NCBI GenBank assembly: GCA_045598845.1
Contig: JAZRUY010000127.1
Location: forward strand, 1-7,775
Direction of reading: 5' to 3'
From: JAZRUY01 sp045598845
GTDB lineage: Bacteria; Verrucomicrobiota; Lentisphaeria; Victivallales; Victivallaceae
Length of the DNA: 7,775 nt
Translations under genes and position numbers: made by a program
Part shown: one piece after another, positions 1 to 5,453 of the stretch
Layout: every line of letters starts with the position of its first letter
Numbering within the stretch: position 1 is the stretch's first letter
The notes under the pieces: generated by a model
Database searches by the model: none
The model's input: only the letters and a program-made list of their open reading frames with translations
What the model was told of the DNA's origin: nothing

Positions 1-151
1 CGTGGTCATTGCGATTATCGCGATTCTGGCCGCGATCCTGCTCCCCGCGTTGCAGAGCGCCAAGGAGAAGGCGCAGAGCATCAAGTGCGCGTCCAACCTG
101 AAGAACATGCACACCTATCTGTCGCTGTATATCGACGGCAACAACGACACC
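1..151 (+). repeat. 5' conserved block of pseudopilin repeat, copy 1
   Basis: This encodes the pilin helix and the start of the globular domain (VVIAIIAIL... to NNDT). Bases 17-120 are identical to 1272-1375 in copy 2. Copy 3 differs at only a few positions. This is the longest perfectly shared stretch among the copies and would be an efficient substrate for homologous recombination. Confidence 0.9.
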
Positions 152-931
152 GCGCCGGCTTACGACGGCAACCTCATTGATGAACATCAAAATTCCGCTG
201 GCAAGGCTTGGCACGGCAAGTGGGCATCCATGCTGTACATGGAGGCTTTCAACATCTCCTGGGGACCGGGAGAGTATGTAGTTGAATATCGCACTCAGGG
301 TGCGGCGCCGAGTAAACTTGAATGGGGCGCCGGAGATTATACCGGTTCTTATGATCAGATTTATGCTCCGTACGCTGCTGGTCCCGCCGCCGGAACCGAT
401 GGTAAATACAATGACCGCGAGCCGCAGGGTATTTTCGCCTGTCCGGCCGCCAGATACAAGAGTTATCTGACCGACAACTATGCCTTTAACTACGGTATGA
501 ACAGCTTCGGTTACAGCAACATGAAGATGAGCATGATTCATAGCCCGACCAAGACTGCCGCGCTGTTCGACATCAATCAGGGCAACGGTGCCGCCATCGA
601 CGTGAAAGCTGACGGAGGAAAAATTACCACCGAAAATTACACGGAATACGATTCTACCGCCGACAACGGAATACGGGCGGGAGAGGCTGTTTCACCGAAA
701 AGCATCCGTGCCGGTGCCCGGAAAGAAATGGTCTGCGGTACCGATGAAACCGGAACTGCAATGCAGTGGAAACATCGCGGCGTGGCCAATGCCCTGTATG
801 CCGACGGTCATGCCGGAAGCGTCAAGCGTCAGGAAGTTCCGGTTGAAGGAGCCGGCAGTCGTCAGAACGGTGCGCTTCTGGTTCCGGAAGTCAACCAGTT
901 CTGGAGAAGTTCCGAAATCCCGGTTAAGTAA
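2..931 (+). CDS. Pseudopilin paralogue, copy 1 (H-X9-DG family), 5' end cut by window
   Basis: This is a type II secretion/type IV pilin-like pseudopilin of the H-X9-DG family that is abundant in PVC bacteria. The visible frame runs 309 codons from GTG at 2. It opens with the hydrophobic pilin helix (residues 1-17, VIAIIAILAAILLPAL) followed by the charged QSAKEKAQ stretch. The processing-associated H-X9-DG signature is at H258...D268-G269, in WKHRGVANALYADGH. Cysteines at 29 and 147 are conserved in all three copies and could pair. A normal member would start about 10-15 residues earlier, with a basic leader and FTLIELL. The window begins one base before this GTG, so whether copy 1 has that leader cannot be seen. 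Its start is therefore not a trustworthy initiation codon. Two ATT codons near the 5' end, where copies 2 and 3 have ATC, leave open that copy 1 is the full-length version. The exact role (minor pseudopilin, surface fibre) is unknown. Confidence 0.8.
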   Translation: MVIAIIAILAAILLPALQSAKEKAQSIKCASNLKNMHTYLSLYIDGNNDTAPAYDGNLIDEHQNSAGKAWHGKWASMLYMEAFNISWGPGEYVVEYRTQGAAPSKLEWGAGDYTGSYDQIYAPYAAGPAAGTDGKYNDREPQGIFACPAARYKSYLTDNYAFNYGMNSFGYSNMKMSMIHSPTKTAALFDINQGNGAAIDVKADGGKITTENYTEYDSTADNGIRAGEAVSPKSIRAGARKEMVCGTDETGTAMQWKHRGVANALYADGHAGSVKRQEVPVEGAGSRQNGALLVPEVNQFWRSSEIPVK

Positions 932-952
932 TCATACTTGCTGAAGATACTC
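932..952 (+). repeat. 3' conserved flank, copy 1
   Basis: Noncoding sequence directly after the TAA stop, of the form TCATACTTGC-T-GAAGATACTC. It is identical after copy 2 and has one mismatch after copy 3. Conservation of noncoding DNA right up to the terminator shows that the duplicated unit includes the 3' flank. Confidence 0.85.
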
Positions 953-953
953 C

Positions 954-980
954 AAACCGCCGGTTTTCCGGCGGTTTTTT
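954..980 (+). terminator. Rho-independent terminator after pseudopilin copy 1
   Basis: The stem CCGCCGG (957-963) pairs with CCGGCGG (968-974) around a TTTT loop. It is extended by AAA/TTT pairs and ends in a run of six T. It would stop read-through from copy 1 into copy 2. Confidence 0.9.
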
Positions 981-1245
981 ATTGCAGAATTCCCGTATTT
1001 TTTACAGATTGATTTGCGGTGGATGTATCGATGAAAAAGCGGAGCGAACTATTGCCGGCAGAGCAGAACCTCCACAAACGATTACGCTATTTTGAAAATG
1101 CGGTAATACAAATTTTAGCGAGACGGTCTGCGGAATTGTTTCCTTTTTTAGCTGTTTTAGAAAACGTGTACCGTAAAACATTCTGTCCGGGGGTGATGCA
1201 CTTTCTATAATCTCTGAGTTTATTCATACTAAGATTATACAGTTG
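981..1245 (+). other. AT-rich spacer between copies 1 and 2, no supported gene
   Basis: It is clearly richer in A/T than the flanking cassettes. A 59-codon frame from ATG 1031 (MKKRSELLPAEQ...) is preceded by a weak GGTGG, but it has no recognisable domain and is not called. I see no convincing promoter with properly spaced -35 and -10 boxes, and no tRNA or small RNA structure. The first bases after the terminator loosely resemble those after copy 3 (tttacagatt versus tttacggatt). Confidence 0.6.
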
Positions 1246-1406
1246 TCCGCCCGCCCGTGGTCATCGCGATCATCGCGATTCTGGCCGCGATCCTGCTCCC
1301 CGCGTTGCAGAGCGCCAAGGAGAAGGCGCAGAGCATCAAGTGCGCGTCCAACCTGAAGAACATGCACACCTATCTCGAACTGTACATCGACAGCAACAAC
1401 GACACC
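1246..1406 (+). repeat. 5' conserved block of pseudopilin repeat, copy 2, with 11-bp junction
   Basis: It begins with the junction TCCGCCCGCCC (1246-1256), shared with copy 3, then continues into the conserved helix-coding block. The sequence left of 1246 is unrelated to that left of copy 3, so the shared unit has a sharp left border. Confidence 0.85.
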
Positions 1407-2174
1407 ACCCCGAGCTATGACGGCAACTTCAACACCGTCAATGCGCACGGCAAATGGGCGACCCTGCTTTACATGGAAGCCTTCAACATCTCCTGGGGCC
1501 CCGGCGCCACTCTGTATGACGGCCGTACCTCCACCGTCGCCGCCAACCAGTGGGGCGAGTCCGACTACTGCGGCGCGTATGACCAGCTCTACGCTCCGTA
1601 CGCCGACGGACCGAACAACGACGGCAGCAAGAAGAACGACCGCGAGCCGCAGGGCATCTTCGCCTGCCCGGCCGCCATGTACAAGGCCTATCTGACCGAT
1701 GACTATGCCTTCAGCTACGGCATGAACAGCTTCGGCTATGCCAACACCAAGGTCAGCCTGATCCACAACCCGACCAAGACCGCGGCCATCATGGACATCA
1801 ACCAGGGCAACGGTTCCGACATCGACCGCAAGAACGGCGGTACCACCCGTTCCGTTCTCGACGGCATTCACTATGTCAACTTCGACGCCAATCAGACTGA
1901 CGGTATCAGCGACAGCGGCGCCAACATCAGCCCGAAAGCCATCCGCACCAGCCAGCGCTCCGACATGGTGATCGGTCAGGATCCCAACCAGAGCCCGCTG
2001 CAGTGGAAGCACAAGGGTACCGCCAACGCGCTGTATGCCGACGGTCACTCCGCCAATGTCAAGCGCAGCGAGATTCCGGTCAACGGCGCCGGCGCCAAGG
2101 ACAGCCTCAGCGGCGCGTTCCTGGTTCCGGAATCCAACCAGTACTGGAAGAGCTCCGAAGTCTCCATCAAGTAA
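1257..2174 (+). CDS. Pseudopilin cassette, copy 2, lacking start and prepilin leader
   Basis: A 305-codon frame paralogous to copies 1 and 3, with the same order: hydrophobic helix, QSAKEKAQSIKC, conserved NISWGPG, NDREPQGIFACPAAMYK, NPTKTAAIMDINQGNG, then H-X9-DG (WKHKGTANALYADGH) and the terminal SSEVSIK. The frame is intact but has no credible start. Upstream of GTG 1257 the in-frame codons read T-V-V-R-P-P back to a TAA at 1230, with no ATG/GTG/TTG and no Shine-Dalgarno. The F-T-L-I-E prepilin peptidase/methylation site required of the family is absent. I read it as a 5'-truncated, probably silent cassette; GTG 1257 is only the first codon a gene finder would choose. Third codon positions are strongly G/C throughout, unlike the more mixed variable segments of copies 1 and 3. 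A terminator follows directly. Confidence 0.7.
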   Translation: MVIAIIAILAAILLPALQSAKEKAQSIKCASNLKNMHTYLELYIDSNNDTTPSYDGNFNTVNAHGKWATLLYMEAFNISWGPGATLYDGRTSTVAANQWGESDYCGAYDQLYAPYADGPNNDGSKKNDREPQGIFACPAAMYKAYLTDDYAFSYGMNSFGYANTKVSLIHNPTKTAAIMDINQGNGSDIDRKNGGTTRSVLDGIHYVNFDANQTDGISDSGANISPKAIRTSQRSDMVIGQDPNQSPLQWKHKGTANALYADGHSANVKRSEIPVNGAGAKDSLSGAFLVPESNQYWKSSEVSIK

Positions 2175-2195
2175 TCATACTTGCTGAAGATACTC
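2175..2195 (+). repeat. 3' conserved flank, copy 2
   Basis: Identical to the 21 bases after copy 1, directly following the stop codon and leading into a terminator whose loop differs from those of copies 1 and 3. Confidence 0.85.
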
Positions 2196-2224
2196 AAAAC
2201 CGCCGGCAAATCGCCGGCGGTTTT
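2196..2224 (+). terminator. Rho-independent terminator after pseudopilin copy 2
   Basis: The stem CCGCCGGC (2200-2207) pairs with GCCGGCGG (2213-2220) around the loop AAATC. It is preceded by AAAA and followed by TTTTCTT. It occupies the same position as the terminators of copies 1 and 3 but has a different loop. Confidence 0.9.
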
Positions 2225-2423
2225 CTTATACCGATAAAAGTTTGTTTAATTCGACAGAAATACTTGTCGGTATAATCCTCGTATCCTCGGAAACGCTTTA
2301 CCGCAAAGTGGCGCGGATTCCCGGCAGCCGGACTCTGTTTACCGGGCAAAGCAGCGCGGTAGTGAAGCTGCCCTGATTCCCCCCGCGGCAATCTGTCACC
2401 GCTTGAAATCAGAAACTCTTTCA
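2225..2423 (+). other. Spacer between copies 2 and 3, no supported gene
   Basis: It is unrelated to the spacer between copies 1 and 2 and becomes GC-rich toward its right end. It has no start codon in frame with copy 3 and no Shine-Dalgarno. A partial pseudo-palindrome (2288-2303, CGGAAACGCTTTACCG) resembles a LacI-family operator but is not strong enough to call. Confidence 0.55.
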
Positions 2424-2584
2424 TCCGCCCGCCCGTGGTCATCGCGATCATCGCGATTCTGGCCGCGATCCTGCTCCCCGCGTTGCAGAGCGCCAAGGAG
2501 AAGGCGCAGAACATCAAGTGCACTTCCAATCTGAAGAACATGCACACCTATCTGACGCTGTATATCGACGGCAACAACGACACC
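2424..2584 (+). repeat. 5' conserved block of pseudopilin repeat, copy 3, with 11-bp junction
   Basis: The same 11-bp junction TCCGCCCGCCC (2424-2434) is joined directly to the conserved pilin-helix block. Upstream DNA is unrelated to that preceding copy 2. The block ends at the same codon (NNDT) where the first variable segment of each copy begins a few codons later. Confidence 0.85.
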
Positions 2585-3379
2585 GCCCCGGCTTATTCCG
2601 GCAATTTTATCCACAGAGATAAAGTAAACTCTGCCGACAAAGGCGATCAGGGGAAATGGGCGTCCCTGCTCTACATGGAAGCCTTCAACATTTCCTGGGG
2701 ACCTGGAGAAAATTTGTATGATCTCCGCAACGGCACGGATAACGTAAAAGTTAACAAGTGGGGCGAGGGCGACTACAACGGCGCTTTCGATCAGATTTAC
2801 GCTCCATATTCAAAGGGGCCGAATGAGCAGCCGGGATGCTTGAACGACCGCGAGCCGCAGGGCATCTTCGCCTGCCCGGCCGCCATGTACAAGGTCTATC
2901 TGACCGATGACTATGCCTTCAGCTACGGCATGAACGCATTTGGTTATAGCGAACTGCCGATGAGCTTAATCCACAATCCGACCAAGACCGCGGCCATCAT
3001 GGACATCAATCAGGGCAACGGCGCCGGGATCGACCGCAAGAACGGCGGAGCAGCCGCTACCTGTCTTAGTGACGTATACTATGTTAAATTCGATAGAACC
3101 GTAGCAAATGGGGTCGCCCAAGGTAATAAAATTGCCCCGAAGGATATTGCCGCCAGCCAGCGCACCGATATGGTGGTCGGTCAGGATCCCACACAGGCTG
3201 CGTTGCAGTGGAAGCACCGGGGAAGCGCCAATGTACTGTTTGCCGACGGTCATGCCTCCAATGTTACACGTACGGAGATTCCTGCGAATGGTGCAGGCGG
3301 CAAAGAGGAAAATAGCGAGTATTTCGTGATTCCGGAAACCAACCAGTTCTGGAAGAGCTCCGAAGTCTCCGTCAAGTAA
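2435..3379 (+). CDS. Pseudopilin cassette, copy 3, lacking start and prepilin leader
   Basis: A 314-codon frame, the third tandem pseudopilin paralogue. Conserved blocks match copy 2 closely (93 of 94 bases over 2842-2935), while the segments between them differ completely, for example FIHRDKVNSADKGDQ after the helix and NLYDLRNGTDNVKVN after NISWGPG. The H-X9-DG signature reads WKHRGSANVLFADGH. As in copy 2, the frame begins at the V-V-I-A-I-I helix without the basic leader or FTLIELL. The upstream in-frame codons end ...N-S-F-I-R-P-P, and the first in-frame stop is TGA at 2363. No ATG or GTG lies between them, and no Shine-Dalgarno precedes GTG 2435. It is probably a non-expressed donor cassette. 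A noncanonical N-terminus or a frameshift that attaches a leader are the alternatives. Confidence 0.7.
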   Translation: MVIAIIAILAAILLPALQSAKEKAQNIKCTSNLKNMHTYLTLYIDGNNDTAPAYSGNFIHRDKVNSADKGDQGKWASLLYMEAFNISWGPGENLYDLRNGTDNVKVNKWGEGDYNGAFDQIYAPYSKGPNEQPGCLNDREPQGIFACPAAMYKVYLTDDYAFSYGMNAFGYSELPMSLIHNPTKTAAIMDINQGNGAGIDRKNGGAAATCLSDVYYVKFDRTVANGVAQGNKIAPKDIAASQRTDMVVGQDPTQAALQWKHRGSANVLFADGHASNVTRTEIPANGAGGKEENSEYFVIPETNQFWKSSEVSVK

Positions 3380-3400
3380 TCATACTTGCCGAAGATACTC
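3380..3400 (+). repeat. 3' conserved flank, copy 3
   Basis: Matches the 3' flank of copies 1 and 2 with one T-to-C change, directly after the stop codon and before the terminator. Confidence 0.85.
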
Positions 3401-3401
3401 C

Positions 3402-3428
3402 AAACCGCCGGTTTTCCGGCGGTTTTTT
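3402..3428 (+). terminator. Rho-independent terminator after pseudopilin copy 3
   Basis: The stem CCGCCGG (3405-3411) pairs with CCGGCGG (3416-3422) around a TTTT loop, followed by six T. It is identical in stem and loop to the terminator of copy 1. Confidence 0.9.
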
Positions 3429-3467
3429 AATAGATAATTTCAAGTATCCTTTACGGATTTACAACCC

Positions 3468-4970
3468 ATGTTTGACAGTATGTTCAGAAAACCGTTATCC
3501 GGCGCGATATTTCCTTATCTGGCCGGAATATTTCTGGCGGCGGGAATAGTCTTCGTTTTTTATTCTGTCTGCCCCAATGCGGTCGGGATATCGGATGATT
3601 TCTACCATACCAGGATCGCAGTGCAGGGATGGAATACTTACTCCGCCAAAACCTTTCCCGCCAACACCATGAGCATCTGGGAGAAGAATTTCGCCGACAA
3701 GGAACTCGGCTTCCATGTGTTGCTGGACATCCTTAACCGGATCAATTCCGGGCTCGGTCTGCCGGAATATCCGTTCACTTTCTGCCGGCTGACCCTATTG
3801 GGAATTCTGCTGGCGGCCTTTTGTCTGGCATTATATAATTTTAACGGAGCGGCGGCATGGCTGTTCATTCCGCTGCTGTTCTGCTGGCAGCCGTATTTTC
3901 TGGTCCGCATGCTGCAACTGCGCCCGCAGGTGCTCTCGGCGGCGCTGATGCTCATCGGCGCAGTGATTTTCTCCCGGGCGGAAAACCGGAAAGGATTTGT
4001 CGCCGCCTTTCTGCTCTGCCTGATTTACGGCTGGAGTTATTCCAATCCGCATTTCATCCTGTTTCCGCTGGGGGCGTTCGCTCTGGCGCACTTTCTGCAT
4101 GATAAAAAGCGCGGCGTCAGACTGTTCTGCTGCGGATTCGCCGGACTGATAACCAGTCTGATCATCCATCCGCAGTTTCCCGACAATCTGGTACTCTGGT
4201 ATGTGCAGTGCGTGATGGTGGTGCGGAACATGATTCATTTCAACGGCATCATTCTCGGCGGCGAAGTCATGGAAAAAGGCGCCTGGCTGTATTTCAGTTT
4301 CCTCAATCTGTCGCTGCTGGCCGGGTTCAATCTGATTTGTGTCATAATAATGTTATGCGGCCGAAACAAAAAATGCATGGATGCCGATCTTGCCGCACTG
4401 TCCGTTCTCGCTTTCGGATCTTTCGCCGGCATCGGCGCGGCAATGAGGGCGATAGAGTATGCGCTGCCGTTCAATCTGCTGCTTTGCAGCGCGCTGCTGA
4501 ACCGTCTGCGGATCAGAGGCAAATGGATGATCCGCATATTATGCATCGTATCGGCGGTTGCGCTGATACGGCAGTGGAAATACAATCTTCAAGATTATAT
4601 CCGCCGGCGGCCGGTTATCGAATTGCGGGAGGAAACCGCATTTATACGGAAACATTTCCCCGCCGGAACGGTGATCGGCAATCTCAACTGGCAGGATTTT
4701 CCGGCCTTGTATTACCATCTGCCGGAGTACCGAACCTTGTTCGGTCTGGAACCGTTTTTCAGCTACTGCGTATATCCGGAGCGGTATTTGATTTATCAGG
4801 CCTATTTCTACAAACCGCGGCTGATGCTGCCGGCGGAAGTGCTGAAACGCGTACTTGGAACCGATATCGTGCTGGCCACCGACCGGCACATGATAATCAA
4901 ACTGAAGATGATGAAAGACGCGGAAATACTTTTCGACAACGGGTCGAGCATAATCGCCCGCCTGCATTGA
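3468..4970 (+). CDS. Polytopic membrane protein, probable GT-C-type glycosyltransferase
   Basis: A 500-residue integral membrane protein. The first membrane segment (about 13-33) is followed by an outward loop with ISDDFYH (residues 41-47). This acidic pair plus histidine has the position and form of the DxD/DDxxH motif in the first loop of GT-C glycosyltransferases that use polyprenyl-phosphate sugars. About ten further hydrophobic segments follow (roughly 104-122, 130-143, 152-167, 177-211, 217-233, 272-296, 306-322, 328-345, 353-367). A soluble C-terminal domain (385-500) carries NLNWQDFPALYYHLPEYR and GLEPFF (405-430), a W-x-D-F-P...G-L-x-P-F pattern I associate with uncharacterised GT-C-like proteins. 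The substrate is unknown. ATG 3468 is preceded only by a weak GGA; ATG 3480 is an alternative start. It begins 89 bases after copy 3 and its terminator, so it is probably a separate transcription unit. A link to pseudopilin glycosylation is conceivable but rests on proximity alone. Confidence 0.6.
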   Translation: MFDSMFRKPLSGAIFPYLAGIFLAAGIVFVFYSVCPNAVGISDDFYHTRIAVQGWNTYSAKTFPANTMSIWEKNFADKELGFHVLLDILNRINSGLGLPEYPFTFCRLTLLGILLAAFCLALYNFNGAAAWLFIPLLFCWQPYFLVRMLQLRPQVLSAALMLIGAVIFSRAENRKGFVAAFLLCLIYGWSYSNPHFILFPLGAFALAHFLHDKKRGVRLFCCGFAGLITSLIIHPQFPDNLVLWYVQCVMVVRNMIHFNGIILGGEVMEKGAWLYFSFLNLSLLAGFNLICVIIMLCGRNKKCMDADLAALSVLAFGSFAGIGAAMRAIEYALPFNLLLCSALLNRLRIRGKWMIRILCIVSAVALIRQWKYNLQDYIRRRPVIELREETAFIRKHFPAGTVIGNLNWQDFPALYYHLPEYRTLFGLEPFFSYCVYPERYLIYQAYFYKPRLMLPAEVLKRVLGTDIVLATDRHMIIKLKMMKDAEILFDNGSSIIARLH

Positions 4971-4994
4971 TCTGGTCATCGGTGAAAAGACAAT

Positions 4995-5027
4995 AAAAAA
5001 AGAAGGATTTGAATCCTTCTTTCTTTT
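4995..5027. terminator. Bidirectional terminator between converging genes
   Basis: AGAAGGAT (5001-5008) pairs with ATCCTTCT (5013-5020) around the loop TTGA. A run of A lies on the left and TTCTTTT on the right, so the hairpin has a T tract in either direction. It lies between the membrane protein gene (+) and rpsO (-) and can serve both. Confidence 0.9.
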
Positions 5028-5044
5028 AGTCCAGTCGTGTCCGC

Positions 5045-5317
5045 TCAGCGGGCGGTGCGGCGGATGCCGAGTTTATCGGTGACTTCGATATACTTGGCGT
5101 AGTTTTCGCGCATCAGGTAGGCGATCAGCTTCTTGCGCAGACTGACCATCGCCAGCAGACCGCGGCGGGTGCTGTGGTCCTTCGGATTGGCCTTGAGATG
5201 CCCGGTGAGCTCGCTGATGCGGCCGCTGAGCAACGCAATCTGAACCTCGGGAGAGCCGGTATCGCCCGGTTTGCGCCCGAAATCCGCCATGATTCTGCTT
5301 CTCTGTTCCTTGTCCAT
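5045..5317 (-). CDS. rpsO: 30S ribosomal protein S15
   Basis: S15 is a primary 16S rRNA-binding protein of the small subunit platform and also forms a bridge to the 50S subunit. The 90-residue length is typical. The family signatures are present: GDTGSPEVQIALL (residues 18-30), the loop DHSTRRGLL (47-55) corresponding to the conserved DHHSRRGLL rRNA-contact motif, and a basic C-terminal helix ending in GIRRTAR. The N-terminus is slightly shorter than the usual MAIT... form. Start ATG 5317 is supported by AAGGAG (complement of 5325-5330) seven bases upstream. It lies downstream of oadB on the same strand but is separated from it by 136 bp containing a strong hairpin, so it probably has its own promoter. 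No clear promoter could be assigned. Confidence 0.97.
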   Translation of the reverse strand: MDKEQRSRIMADFGRKPGDTGSPEVQIALLSGRISELTGHLKANPKDHSTRRGLLAMVSLRKKLIAYLMRENYAKYIEVTDKLGIRRTAR

Positions 5318-5408
5318 TTCAGTACTCCTTGTTTTCGCGTCCGGCAGCCTGTCTTCCGGCTGTACTCATCCGGAAACCGCCGCGACCGTTGATTTTCCTA
5401 ATATAACA

Positions 5409-5440
5409 CCGGCGCGGCGGTTCCGCAACCGCGGCGCCGG
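5409..5440 (-). terminator. GC-rich hairpin downstream of oadB
   Basis: On the minus strand a 14-bp stem (5440-5427 with 5422-5409) with a single mismatch encloses a 4-base loop, 13 bases after the oadB stop. The following sequence (TGTTATATTAGG) has only a broken T run, so termination may be partial. It may instead act as a 3' stabilising hairpin or lie in the leader of rpsO. Confidence 0.6.
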
Positions 5441-5453
5441 AATCCGCTCCAGA

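Noticed and set aside
1019..1210. Small plus-strand frame in the first spacer, including MKKRSELL from ATG 1031
   Set aside because: The beginning loosely recalls a pseudopilin leader (MKKR...ELL) and could be read as a displaced leader. The match is only a few residues, the frame does not connect with copy 2, and the rest has no features.
1263..1279. Two adjacent palindromes ATCGCGAT at the start of the helix block, possible recombinase site
   Set aside because: They are explained by the codons for I-A-I-I-A-I. Copy 1 has the first one altered without changing the protein.
1224..2048. Minus-strand open frame of 274 codons opposite pseudopilin copy 2
   Set aside because: It is a shadow of the G/C-ending codons of copy 2. 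The Val/Gly/Ala-rich product has no recognisable domain or ribosome binding site.
2288..2303. LacI-family operator-like sequence CGGAAACGCTTTACCG
   Set aside because: Only 12 of 16 positions are symmetric, the centre does not fit the usual CG-centred operator, and no adjacent start codon or promoter is seen.
2194..2547. Minus-strand frame of 117 codons across the second spacer and start of copy 3
   Set aside because: It overlaps a terminator and the conserved pseudopilin block in antisense, with no domain or ribosome binding site.
1..3430. Diversity-generating retroelement or CRISPR as the source of repeats and variability
   Set aside because: No reverse transcriptase, template repeat, Cas gene or short regularly spaced repeat is present. 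Variable segments differ in length, which does not fit adenine-directed mutagenesis.
4208..4996. 262-codon plus-strand frame overlapping the membrane protein gene
   Set aside because: It is an out-of-frame shadow of the 500-residue protein, without motifs or plausible composition.
5399..5404. Possible -10 box for rpsO (TATATT on the minus strand)
   Set aside because: No matching -35 element lies at the right distance; the position falls inside the GC-rich hairpin.
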